From: Bacteroidota bacterium
GTDB taxonomy: Bacteria > Bacteroidota > Bacteroidia > Bacteroidales > GCA-2748055
Length of the DNA stretch: 36,921 bases
Direction: 5' to 3'
Assembly: GCA_002748055.1 (NCBI GenBank)
Contig: PDRI01000031.1
Coordinates: 1 to 36,921, forward strand
Shown piece after piece: positions 8,960-18,164 of this stretch; position 1 is the first letter of the stretch, and each line of letters starts with the position of its first letter. The translations under genes were made by a program, and so were the position numbers. Below the pieces are notes generated by a model. That model saw only the letters and a program-made list of their open reading frames with translations. It was not told the DNA's origin and ran no database searches.

Positions 8960-9541
8960 ATGTATGCGTTTATTGAAGGGGATTTCGTGGAGAAGTCTCC
9001 GGCCCATCTGGTGGTCAGTACGGGCCACCTGGCCTATCACATTTATATTTCGGTTCACACCTTTTCCCAGCTTAGTGCCAGGGACAGGGGAAGGCTTTAC
9101 CTTCACCAGGTAGTCAGGGAAGATGCTCAGTTGCTCTATGGTTTTGCCACCATGGAGGAGCGGGAGATTTTCAGGCTCCTGATTTCGGTCTCGGGCGTGG
9201 GAGCCAATACTGCACGTCTGATTCTTTCCTCCCTCAGCCCCGGCGAGGTGAGCCAGGCCATCCTCACAGGCGATGTGGGTACTTTGCAGGGAATCAAGGG
9301 GATCGGGGCCAAGTCGGCCCAGCGCATCATAATCGACCTGAAAGACAAGGTGGGAGAGGCTGCCGGCATGGACGAAATATTTTTTGCTCAGGACAATACG
9401 AGCCGGGAAGAAGCGTTATCAGCATTAGTGGCACTGGGTTTTCCAAAGAAGACTGTAGAGAAGGTGCTGAACCGGATTATGAAAGAGCGACCCGACGGAT
9501 CTGTTGAGGAGATCGTTAAGGCCGCCCTGAAGTTTATGTAG
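8960..9541 (+). CDS. ruvA: RuvA, Holliday junction branch migration subunit
   Basis: RuvA binds four-way DNA junctions and loads the RuvB motor during recombination repair. The 193-residue length is normal. Residues 1 to about 63 are the OB-fold (MYAFIEGDFVEKSPAHLVVSTGHLAYHIYI). Two helix-hairpin-helix motifs follow: LLISVSGVGANTARLILSSL and TLQGIKGIGAKSAQRIIIDLK. The C-terminal RuvB-binding domain (REEALSALVALGFPKKTVEKVLNRI) is present after a flexible linker. The gene begins 46 bp after infB, and its stop codon shares one base with the GTG start of sprA. The ruvA-sprA-gcvH order is, as far as I know, also seen in gliding Flavobacteriia, so the link between a DNA repair gene and a secretion gene is old synteny rather than a functional pair. 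Confidence 0.96.
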   Translation: MYAFIEGDFVEKSPAHLVVSTGHLAYHIYISVHTFSQLSARDRGRLYLHQVVREDAQLLYGFATMEEREIFRLLISVSGVGANTARLILSSLSPGEVSQAILTGDVGTLQGIKGIGAKSAQRIIIDLKDKVGEAAGMDEIFFAQDNTSREEALSALVALGFPKKTVEKVLNRIMKERPDGSVEEIVKAALKFM

Positions 9542-12500
9542 TGAAGCAGCTGCCAAGGCACATACTCCTGATCCTCTCCGGCCTCCTCCTGGTGGCGGGT
9601 GCCCTTGCCCAGGATAGCACTCTGCATTATCCCTTTAGCACAAAGGGGGCCTATCCCCTCTCGACCACAGCCCTGAGTTCGCCGCTCTATCTGCAGAATC
9701 CTTCAAACATTAAATCCCAGGTGATCTATGATCCCGTAAGCCGGCAATATGTCTTCAGCGAGACGATCGGGTCCTGGAATTACAGGCCGCCCTCGCTGAT
9801 GAGTCAGAAAGCCTACCAGAATTATGCCTTCGAACGAAACATCCGGGATTACTGGAAGCTGAAATCGGGAGGGCAATCACTGGAAGGCCAGCTATCCTTT
9901 ATTCCGCCGCTGAAGGTGGGTGGTGAGGCCTTTGACAGGCTCTTTGGCTCAAACACCATCAACATTGTTCCCTCGGGAAGTGCCGAACTCATCTTTGGTT
10001 TCAACCTCTCGAAGCAGGAGAATTACAATATCAGCGAGCGGCTGCGCAGTGTCCCTTCGTTCACCTTCGATTCGAAAATTATCATGAACGTCGCCGGAAG
10101 CATAGGCGATAAGTTCAACATGGATATATCCTACAATACCGAGGCGACCTTCGATTTCGAGAACCAGACCAAGCTGGAATATACGGGGAAGGAGGATGAG
10201 ATTATTCAAAAGGTGGAGGCAGGGAATGTAAACCTGCCACTCCCGGGCTCATTGATTAACGGAAGCCAAAGCCTCTTTGGCCTCAAGACCGAGATGCAGT
10301 TTGGGAAGCTGAGTGTAACATCGGTCTTTTCGCAGCAGCGCGGGGAGTCTTCGGTGATTAATGTGGAGGGCGGTGCCCAGCTGCAGGAATTTAGCGTTAG
10401 TGTGGATGACTACGATGCCAACAAGCACTTCTTTCTCTCGGATTATTTCAGGGACAATTACAACCAGGCCCTGGCCAATTTGCCGGTCATTACCTCGGAT
10501 GTTGCCATTACGCGTATCGAGGTCTGGGTCACGAATAAAACCACCAATTTCGAGCATGCGAGGAACATTGTTGTGCTGAACGATCTGGGTGAGTCCGAAC
10601 CCAGATCGGGGCTTTTTAGCAGGAATCCCGGAGGGGGTAACCATCCCCGGAATGCCCTCAATACCGCCTATGCCGAGCTCAGCACTACCTACAGCGCTAT
10701 CCGCGATATCAAGAATGCCACCGGCGAGTTGGAAGCAGCCGGTCTTGTGCTTGGTGTCGATTTTGAGAAGATAGAGAATGCCCGTATGCTGTCTCCGCGC
10801 GAATATACCTTCAACGACAAACTGGGTTATATCTCGTTGAACTCGGCCCTGAATACCGACGAGATTCTGGCTGTGGCCTATGAATACACCTATCGCGGTA
10901 AGACCTACCAGGTGGGAGAACTATCTCAGTCCTCGGGTATTTCTGCTCCCCAGTCGCTTATTCTGAAGCTGATTAAGCCCACGAACTTTACGCCCAATTC
11001 CTATACCTGGGATTTGATGATGAAGAATGTCTATGCGCTTGGGGCTTACCAGGTCGAGAAGAATGATTTTCAACTCGATGTACTTTATCGCGACGACAAA
11101 ACCGGCAACTCGGTCAACTATTTGCCTGTCGGGGAATTGAATAAAACGACCTTACTCAGGCTGTTTGATCTCGACAGGATGAACAGCCAGCAGGATCCTT
11201 ACCCCGACGGTGTTTTCGACTACATTCCCGGGGTAACGATCTCCCCGTCGAACGGAAGGGTATTCTTCCCCGTACTGGAACCTTTTGGAGAAGATCTTGC
11301 GAACATACTTCGGGACAGTCTGGACGGGCCGGCGGCCGACAAGGCCATCGCCACCTATGTTTATCAGGCCCTTTACGATTCGACAAAGACCAAGGCCAGA
11401 CAAATTGCCGAAAAGAATAAATTCCTGATAGCCGGAGAGTATTCGTCTTCGAGCTCATCGGAAATCATGCTGAACGCGATGAATGTGCCCCAGGGCTCGG
11501 TGAAGGTAACGGCAGGTGGCCGGGAGCTGGTCGAGGGAAGTGATTACACCGTCGATTACATGCTGGGAAGGGTCACTATCATCAACCAGGGCATCCTGGA
11601 ATCCGGTACGCCTATTCGCATCTCCCTGGAAAACCAGTCGCTGTTTGCCTTTCAAACCAAGACCCTGGTGGGGACCCACCTGAACTATCAGATTTCGAAG
11701 AATTTCAATCTGGGGGCCACAGCCATGCACCTGACCGAGCGACCCCTGACCCAGAAAGTCAATATCGGCGACGAACCCATCTCCAATACAATCTGGGGCT
11801 TGAATGGAAGCTACAGCACAGAGTCGCAGTTGCTGACCACCCTGGTTGATAAACTCCCCTTTCTGGAGACGAAGGTGCCCTCATCGCTGACCGTGGTGGG
11901 TGAATTTGCCCAACTGGTACCCGGGCATTCGAAGGCTATCGAGAAGGAAGGGAATGCCTACATCGACGATTTTGAAGGAAGTGAAACCTCCATTGATCTG
12001 AAGCAGTTTTCTTCCTGGAAGCTGGCTTCCACACCCCGGGGTTATTTTCCTGAGGCCGAGTTGAACAATGATCTGGCTTATGGTTTCGGACGGGCCCGTC
12101 TGGCCTGGTATCAGATCGATCCTTTGCTCGTTCGAGATGAATCCCGGACGCCAGGCCACATCAAGGCCAATCCCGACCTGGTTTCCAACCCTTATGTTTA
12201 CGAGGTATATGAGCAGGACATCTTCCCGAACAAGGAAAACCCCAATGGCATCCCAACGAATATTTCGGTCCTGAACCTTGCTTATTATCCCGATGAGCGC
12301 GGCCCCTACAATTACGATGCCGAACAGATCGATTTTGAAGGCCATCTCCTGAGGCCGAGAGAACGCTGGGGCGGCATCATGCGCGAAATATACTCCACCG
12401 ATTTCGAACAGGCCAATGTCGAGTTTATCGAGTTCTGGCTTATGGATCCCTTTGCAGGCATGCCCGATAACAGTGGAGGAGAGCTCTATTTTAACCTGGG

Positions 12501-15500
12501 GAACATTTCCGAGGATGTGCTCAAGGATTCCCGCAAGACTTTTGAAAACGGCTTGCCCACCTCTGAGCTGGTCGAGAAGGTCGATACCACAGTCTGGGGA
12601 CGCGTTCCGCTCACCCAGGCGCTGGTACAGGGCTTCAGTGCGGGCGATGAAACCCGGCGCTTTCAGGACGTGGGACTGGATGGGCTGAGTTCAGAGGATG
12701 AACTGGATTTCTTCGGATCTACGCCCGACAACTATCTCGGCCGTATCGAAACCCGTTACAACTCCGGATTATTGAGCGAGACGGCCCGCAACGCCATCTT
12801 CGAGGATCCCTCTTCGGACGATTACATGTACTTTCGTTCCACCGAACACGATGCAGCCAGACACGACGTCCTCGACCGCTACAAGCGTTACAACAACCAC
12901 GAGGGGAATTCCCCCAGCGATCTCGACAATCAGGAATCCTTCGCCACCTCGGGCACCTCTTTGCCCGACATAGAGGACATCAACCGCGACAATACCCTGA
13001 GCGAGGGCGAGGCCTACTTTTCTTACCGTGTCAGTTTAAAGCCTTCGGACATGGAGGTAGGACAGAATTACATCGTCGACAAGGTCGTCGACCGGGTTAC
13101 CTACCGGAACGATCAGAAAGACAATGTTACCTGGTACCAGTTCAGAATCCCCATCCACGATTATGAGGAAGTGGTGGGTGATATTTCCGATTTCAACAGC
13201 ATTCGTTTTATGCGGATGTTCCTGACGGACTTTGAGGATATGACGGTACTGCGTTTTGCCGAACTGAATCTGGTACGGGGCGAGTGGCGGCGTTATGCCC
13301 TGCCATTTACCCAGGGTGGTGAAAGCTGGACAGGGGAAGAGCCTGCGGAAGGGGTGCTCGATATCTCGGCGGTAAACATTGAGGAGAATGCCGGGAAGAC
13401 CCCTGTGAATTACGTTCTGCCCCCCGGATTTAACCGGATGATCGATCCCACCCAGCCCCAGCTCAGGCAGTTGAATGAGCAGTCGATTGTTCTGAAAGTT
13501 AATGAGTTGGACGATGGTGATGCGCGAGCTGCCTATAAGACCACCGAGCTGGATATGCGGCAGTACGGGAAGATTCGTATGGAGGCACATGCCGAAGCCA
13601 TTCCCGATATTAACCTGGAGGACGATGAGCTTACGGCCTTTATCCGCCTGGGGACCGACTATCAGAGCAATTTCTATGAGTATGAGGTTCCCCTGAAGCT
13701 TACGCAGCCCGGTAAATACGACAACGACCTTGAAAGTGACCGGGCTGTTGTTTGGCCCAGATCAAACCAGTTTGAGGTGGACCTCGACCAGTTCACAAAA
13801 GTGAAGCTGGCCAGGAACGAAGCGATGAGTCAGCCCGAAAGCGAGGTGTCGCTGAGCTCCGCATTCTGGGAAATCGATAAAAAGGGAAACAAGATTACCG
13901 TTTCCGGAAATCCGACGCTGAGCAGTGTGCGTGTGATTATGATCGGGGTCAGGAATCCCAAGGCCGGAGACAATCCTTTCGGAAATGATGATGGCCTGGC
14001 CAAGTCGGGCGAAATCTGGTTGAATGAGTTGCGATTGACCGATTTCGATGAGAAAGGGGGCTGGGCTGCCCAGGGCCGCGCCACCCTGAAACTGGCCGAT
14101 TTTGCCAATGTAACCCTCGCCGGAAACACCAGTTCGGCCGGGTTTGGCAGCATCGAACAGAGCGTTACCGAGCGGCAGCAGGAACAGTATATTCAGTATG
14201 ATGTGTCTTCCACAGCCCAGATGGGGAAGTTCTTCAAGGAGGAACTGGGAGTTAGCATTCCTGTGTTTACCAGCTATTCGAAATCCATGGTGAACCCTGA
14301 GTACGATCCGCTAAACCCCGATATTTTGCTGACCGAGAGTCTGGCCGCAGCAAATTCAAAGGCCGAACGGGACTCTATTCTAAACTATTCCCAGGAGGTG
14401 GTTGAAAGACGCGCCCTTGCCCTGACCAATCTGAGGGTGAATCCCTCCGGGAAGAAAAAGCACTTTTACAGCCTGTCGAACTGGTCGGCTTCCTTCAGCC
14501 TGAATGAGATGCGCTCCAGCAGTCCGAACATCGAGTACTACAATACCCGTAAAACCAGGGCAAATCTGAGTTACAACTTCAACACCCGACCGAAGAATGT
14601 ACAGCCTTTTAAGAAGGTGAAGTGGCTCAGCAACGACTGGCTCAGGCTGGTCAAGGACTTCAACTTTAATGTTACCCCTTCGCGCATTTCCTTCCGTACC
14701 GACATGGACAGGTACTACCTCGAGAAGCAGGTCAGAAATATCAACAATCCCGACTACATTGTCGAGCCAAACTTCAAGAAGGATTTCGAGTGGAACCGCC
14801 ATTTCGACTTCAAGTTTGATCTGACCAGGAACCTGCGTTTCGATTTTTCATCGACCAATATTGCGCGTATTGATGAGCCGGAGGGCAGGTGGCATCGCGA
14901 CGATATCGATGCCTATGAGATTTACCGGGACTCCCTATGGGCAGCTATTCTGTCGGGGGGAAGAAGCACCCGCTACTTCCACCAGTTCAATGCTTCCTAT
15001 ACGATTCCGGTGAATAAGATTCCGCTGTTCGACTGGATGAGCGCCAATGTGCGTTATGGGGGTACCTACGGCTGGGATGTGGGGCCCATTCTCCAGGATG
15101 AAAGCATCAACCTGGGGAACACCATTAAGAACTCCAATACGGCCCAGTTGAACGGGCAGATGAATTTCGTGAACCTCTATAATAAGGTGGGATTTCTGAA
15201 AGGCATCAACGAAAAGTACAGGAATGCCCGGAGCCGTGAAAGGGAGACGGAAAAACGAAGCAAAACCAGGGTCTATACCAAGGAGAATGTCTTCCTGCGG
15301 GAAGGGCGTAAGCGCTATGTGCCACATAATCTGAAGACAGAGGATATTAAGGTAGAGGTCTTTGACGAGAATCAACAGCCCGTAAAGGTCAGCATGGAAA
15401 TCCTGAGCGACAATCGCATCAGCATCGTTTCCGACAAGGCCATCCGGGGTGCCCGGATCGTGGTTACCGGAACCATTGAAAAGGGCGAAAATCCGCTCAT

Positions 15501-16899
15501 TTTCATTGCCGAATCTACGGTGCGGGCCCTGATGATGGCCCGCACGCTGAATGTTACCTACTCGAAGAGTGGAGGGAGTTTATTGCCCGGCTATCTGCCC
15601 GGTATCGATTACTTTGGTACGCAGATGTACAACGGACAGTTGAATCCGGGCTGGTCCTTCCTTAGCGGCTGGCAGAATTCATCTTATGCTGAGCGGGCTT
15701 TTCAGGCCGGGTTGCTGAGCACCGACCGGGCACTGAACGATGCCTTTACGATGAACAATACAGAGCGGCTTACGGTTAGGGCCAGTCTGGAGCCCTTTAA
15801 CGGGCTAAAGATCGATTTAACAGCCAATCGAATGTATGCTTCCAATCTGTCGGAGTACTATACGGCCAATCCGGATGGTACACTTCCTGCGGATACAGCA
15901 CGTGGAAGGGTCTATAGCGGAAACTTCAGCATGAGCTATCTCTCCATTGGTTCTGCCTTTGAGCGTGTCGGGGAGGAGGTGGAATCGTCCCTTTCTTTTA
16001 ACCGCCTGAAGAATGAATACCGAAAGCAGATTTCCAGGCGGCTGGCCGATGACTATTTCAGGCGTACCGGTCAGGTACTTGCCCAGGATACAGCCGGCTT
16101 CTACGAGGGCTACGGGTCCACCTCCCAGGAGGTCCTCATTCCCGCCTTCCTTGCGGCCTATGGCGGGAAGGACCCGAATACGGTGAGTTTCGGGGCCATA
16201 AAATCGTTGTTGGAGATGATGCCTAACTGGCAGATCCGTTTCGATGGCCTCGGCAAGATCGAGCCGCTGAAGAAGTATGTGAACTCCATCGTAATGAACC
16301 ATTCCTACCGGTCGACCTACAGTGTGGGTTCCTTCATCAACAATCCTTATTTCATTGTCGATTCCATCAGCGGGGTGCCGATTGCCACCGATTTGCAGGG
16401 GAACTTCATTGTAGAGAACGACATCAATACAGTGAGCATTAATGAGAATTTTTCTCCGCTCATCGACCTGAATATGGATTGGAAGAACAGCCTGACAACC
16501 CGGATCGAGTACAAGCGATCGCGGACAGTGGCACTGAATATGGCCAATACGCAGGTGAATGAAGTCAACAGTGTCGAAATTATTTTTGGCGCAGGCTATC
16601 GCTTCAATGAAGTGCCTCTTTACATCAATCAGCGCGAGTTCAACAGCGACCTGAATGTAAGGCTCGATTTTTCGACCAGGAACAACCGGACCGTGATTCG
16701 GAAACTGGAGGACCTCTCGGGCAGTGAAATTACTGCCGGACAGCGTATTTTAAGTATCAAGGCTTCGGCCGATTACAAGTTGAGCGACAAGTTTATTGTC
16801 AGGGTTTTTTACGATCAGCGTCTGACCAACCCCTATATCTCGAACAGCTACAAAAATGCCAACTACAATGTTGGTTTCAGCATGACCTTCACCCTTTGA
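9541..16899 (+). CDS. sprA: SprA, T9SS outer-membrane translocon (cell surface protein SprA)
   Basis: SprA forms the very large outer-membrane beta-barrel through which T9SS cargo leaves the cell; in gliding Bacteroidota it is also needed for motility. This copy has 2452 codons, within the usual 2300-2500 range, and reads through without a frameshift. The first 23 residues are a Sec signal peptide (HILLILSGLLLVAGALAQ). Family hallmarks near the N-terminus include VNLPLPGSLINGSQSLFGLK and DDYDANKHFFLSDYFRDNY. The rest is rich in alternating aromatic strands, ending in NYNVGFSMTFTL, a typical outer-membrane C-terminus. The start is GTG at 9541, overlapping the ruvA stop by one base; no later ATG would keep the signal peptide. 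No clear promoter or terminator was seen at either end. The T9SS cargo at 30834-32849 is a predicted substrate. Confidence 0.96.
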   Translation: MKQLPRHILLILSGLLLVAGALAQDSTLHYPFSTKGAYPLSTTALSSPLYLQNPSNIKSQVIYDPVSRQYVFSETIGSWNYRPPSLMSQKAYQNYAFERNIRDYWKLKSGGQSLEGQLSFIPPLKVGGEAFDRLFGSNTINIVPSGSAELIFGFNLSKQENYNISERLRSVPSFTFDSKIIMNVAGSIGDKFNMDISYNTEATFDFENQTKLEYTGKEDEIIQKVEAGNVNLPLPGSLINGSQSLFGLKTEMQFGKLSVTSVFSQQRGESSVINVEGGAQLQEFSVSVDDYDANKHFFLSDYFRDNYNQALANLPVITSDVAITRIEVWVTNKTTNFEHARNIVVLNDLGESEPRSGLFSRNPGGGNHPRNALNTAYAELSTTYSAIRDIKNATGELEAAGLVLGVDFEKIENARMLSPREYTFNDKLGYISLNSALNTDEILAVAYEYTYRGKTYQVGELSQSSGISAPQSLILKLIKPTNFTPNSYTWDLMMKNVYALGAYQVEKNDFQLDVLYRDDKTGNSVNYLPVGELNKTTLLRLFDLDRMNSQQDPYPDGVFDYIPGVTISPSNGRVFFPVLEPFGEDLANILRDSLDGPAADKAIATYVYQALYDSTKTKARQIAEKNKFLIAGEYSSSSSSEIMLNAMNVPQGSVKVTAGGRELVEGSDYTVDYMLGRVTIINQGILESGTPIRISLENQSLFAFQTKTLVGTHLNYQISKNFNLGATAMHLTERPLTQKVNIGDEPISNTIWGLNGSYSTESQLLTTLVDKLPFLETKVPSSLTVVGEFAQLVPGHSKAIEKEGNAYIDDFEGSETSIDLKQFSSWKLASTPRGYFPEAELNNDLAYGFGRARLAWYQIDPLLVRDESRTPGHIKANPDLVSNPYVYEVYEQDIFPNKENPNGIPTNISVLNLAYYPDERGPYNYDAEQIDFEGHLLRPRERWGGIMREIYSTDFEQANVEFIEFWLMDPFAGMPDNSGGELYFNLGNISEDVLKDSRKTFENGLPTSELVEKVDTTVWGRVPLTQALVQGFSAGDETRRFQDVGLDGLSSEDELDFFGSTPDNYLGRIETRYNSGLLSETARNAIFEDPSSDDYMYFRSTEHDAARHDVLDRYKRYNNHEGNSPSDLDNQESFATSGTSLPDIEDINRDNTLSEGEAYFSYRVSLKPSDMEVGQNYIVDKVVDRVTYRNDQKDNVTWYQFRIPIHDYEEVVGDISDFNSIRFMRMFLTDFEDMTVLRFAELNLVRGEWRRYALPFTQGGESWTGEEPAEGVLDISAVNIEENAGKTPVNYVLPPGFNRMIDPTQPQLRQLNEQSIVLKVNELDDGDARAAYKTTELDMRQYGKIRMEAHAEAIPDINLEDDELTAFIRLGTDYQSNFYEYEVPLKLTQPGKYDNDLESDRAVVWPRSNQFEVDLDQFTKVKLARNEAMSQPESEVSLSSAFWEIDKKGNKITVSGNPTLSSVRVIMIGVRNPKAGDNPFGNDDGLAKSGEIWLNELRLTDFDEKGGWAAQGRATLKLADFANVTLAGNTSSAGFGSIEQSVTERQQEQYIQYDVSSTAQMGKFFKEELGVSIPVFTSYSKSMVNPEYDPLNPDILLTESLAAANSKAERDSILNYSQEVVERRALALTNLRVNPSGKKKHFYSLSNWSASFSLNEMRSSSPNIEYYNTRKTRANLSYNFNTRPKNVQPFKKVKWLSNDWLRLVKDFNFNVTPSRISFRTDMDRYYLEKQVRNINNPDYIVEPNFKKDFEWNRHFDFKFDLTRNLRFDFSSTNIARIDEPEGRWHRDDIDAYEIYRDSLWAAILSGGRSTRYFHQFNASYTIPVNKIPLFDWMSANVRYGGTYGWDVGPILQDESINLGNTIKNSNTAQLNGQMNFVNLYNKVGFLKGINEKYRNARSRERETEKRSKTRVYTKENVFLREGRKRYVPHNLKTEDIKVEVFDENQQPVKVSMEILSDNRISIVSDKAIRGARIVVTGTIEKGENPLIFIAESTVRALMMARTLNVTYSKSGGSLLPGYLPGIDYFGTQMYNGQLNPGWSFLSGWQNSSYAERAFQAGLLSTDRALNDAFTMNNTERLTVRASLEPFNGLKIDLTANRMYASNLSEYYTANPDGTLPADTARGRVYSGNFSMSYLSIGSAFERVGEEVESSLSFNRLKNEYRKQISRRLADDYFRRTGQVLAQDTAGFYEGYGSTSQEVLIPAFLAAYGGKDPNTVSFGAIKSLLEMMPNWQIRFDGLGKIEPLKKYVNSIVMNHSYRSTYSVGSFINNPYFIVDSISGVPIATDLQGNFIVENDINTVSINENFSPLIDLNMDWKNSLTTRIEYKRSRTVALNMANTQVNEVNSVEIIFGAGYRFNEVPLYINQREFNSDLNVRLDFSTRNNRTVIRKLEDLSGSEITAGQRILSIKASADYKLSDKFIVRVFYDQRLTNPYISNSYKNANYNVGFSMTFTL

Positions 16900-16952
16900 T
16901 CTGGCCGGCATTTTTATGATGCATATCAGCTTCAGGATTCGTTCAAAAGCCG

Positions 16953-16960
16953 TACATTTG
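16953..16960 (+). promoter_or_regulatory. Possible -7 element upstream of gcvH
   Basis: TACATTTG matches the Bacteroidota -7 consensus TAnnTTTG exactly and sits 29 bp before the gcvH ATG. No good TTTG box lies 19-21 bp upstream, so this is a partial match. It would let gcvH be transcribed independently of sprA. Confidence 0.45.
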
Positions 16961-16989
16961 GTTTGAATATCTTTAAAAACAGGAGCTAT

Positions 16990-17367
16990 ATGAATGTACC
17001 CGACGAACTGAAATACACCAGCGAACACGAATGGATTCGTGTTGAAGGTGACGAGATTATAGTTGGCGTGAGCGACTTTGCCCAGGGTGAACTCGGAGAT
17101 GTAGTCTTCATTGAGATTGAAACTGAAGGAGAGCAGCTGGCAAAGGGTGAAACCTTTGGAACCGTTGAAGCCGTGAAGACAGTTTCGGACATGTATATGC
17201 CGGTAGATGGGGAGATTATTGCAGTGAATCCTGCACTGGAAGACAACCCTGAGCTGGTAAATTCAGATCCCTTTGGTGAAGGTTGGATGGTTCGGATCAG
17301 GCCATCTGATCCGGCCCAGATCGATGAATTGCTGGATGCTGCTGCTTATAAGGCCCTGATCGGATAG
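16990..17367 (+). CDS. gcvH: GcvH, glycine cleavage system H protein
   Basis: GcvH is the lipoyl carrier that shuttles the aminomethyl group between the P, T and L proteins of the glycine cleavage system. At 126 residues it has the standard size. The opening YTSEHEWIRVEGDEIIVGVSDFAQGELGDVVFIE is diagnostic. Lys63 in FGTVEAVKTVSDMYMPVDG is the lipoylated residue. I chose ATG at 16990 (MNVPDELKYTSEHEW); the track's TTG at 16963 adds nine residues with no family support. The genes for P, T and L proteins are not in the window. H protein can also act as a lipoyl donor, so it may serve more than glycine breakdown. It sits 90 bp after sprA, a neighbour pair conserved in some Bacteroidota. Confidence 0.96.
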   Translation: MNVPDELKYTSEHEWIRVEGDEIIVGVSDFAQGELGDVVFIEIETEGEQLAKGETFGTVEAVKTVSDMYMPVDGEIIAVNPALEDNPELVNSDPFGEGWMVRIRPSDPAQIDELLDAAAYKALIG

Positions 17368-17417
17368 GGCTTTATTTTCGGCAAGGTTTTTGCTTCTACC
17401 CGGGAAAAGATTGACCT

Positions 17418-18164
17418 ATGAAAAAGCTATACCCCGGCCTGCTCTTTTTCTTCTGTTTTCTTTTCGGCCCAGCCGATTTAGGGGCCCAGTTGCGTCCGGT
17501 GTCTGCAGAGAGCCATCGTGAGATGGGGCGTGAATATGTCGATCTCTCCGGCGAAGGCCTCAGACTTGAACTGGGCTTTGATGGCTATTTCGATGGACGC
17601 ATGGTTTTCGATCTGGTGATTGTTAATGAAGGGCCAGATACCTGCAGGATAGATCCGTCTGCCTTTTACTATGTTCTTCTGACCGAACCCGAAGCCGACA
17701 GTTCACGCTTTCCTCCCCGCATGGCCCTGCATCCGGAGAGGGTTCTGAACAGCTACAACGACCAGGTGGAAGAAAGCTTGGCTGACAAGAGTCTGAACTT
17801 TGTTTTCGGTGTGCTTCAAACCGGCGTGGGTATCATTGCCAGCACCAGTGCATCTATTGCGCAGGGCGATGATCCCTTCTTTGCCGTTGATGCCGTACTG
17901 GGGACCGTGGAGTCGGCCGCGCAGTTTCTGTTGAACGATGCCAGGATATCGGCCGACATGGAAGCGATCGAGGCAGAACAAGGGATCGTCGCCAAAGAAA
18001 TCTTCCGGCCGACCAGCATTCCCCCGGGCAAGGCGAAGAGTGGTTTTGTGTTCTTTCCGCCCGAGGATGACCCCATGTATTACATGTTCTGTTTTCCCGT
18101 TGGCGACCAGGAGTTCCAGTTCGTCTATATGCCTCCGAACCTGCAGGCCTGCAATGCCTACTAA
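17418..18164 (+). CDS. Secreted protein of unknown function
   Basis: I do not recognise this 248-residue protein. It begins with a clear signal peptide (MKKLYPGLLFFFCFLFGPADLGAQ), probably cut after AQ, and has no lipobox cysteine. Residues about 45-85 look like beta strands of an Ig-like sandwich (GYFDGRMVFDLVIVNEGPDTCRI). A helical Ala/Gly/Ser-rich insert follows at about 125-185 (FGVLQTGVGIIASTSASIAQG). The C-terminal part returns to strands (PPGKAKSGFVFFPPEDDPMYYMFCFPVGDQEFQFVY). The pattern of a strand region, a helical insert and an IPPG...GFVFF ending suggests a periplasmic or surface beta-sandwich protein, but that is inference. It starts 50 bp after gcvH. Its TAA stop directly abuts the stop of pdxA on the other strand. 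Confidence 0.75.
   Translation: MKKLYPGLLFFFCFLFGPADLGAQLRPVSAESHREMGREYVDLSGEGLRLELGFDGYFDGRMVFDLVIVNEGPDTCRIDPSAFYYVLLTEPEADSSRFPPRMALHPERVLNSYNDQVEESLADKSLNFVFGVLQTGVGIIASTSASIAQGDDPFFAVDAVLGTVESAAQFLLNDARISADMEAIEAEQGIVAKEIFRPTSIPPGKAKSGFVFFPPEDDPMYYMFCFPVGDQEFQFVYMPPNLQACNAY

Noticed and set aside
16963-16989. Upstream TTG start for GcvH
   Set aside because: H proteins begin close to the MNVPDELKYT position, and the TTG lies only 3 bp after the predicted -7 element.
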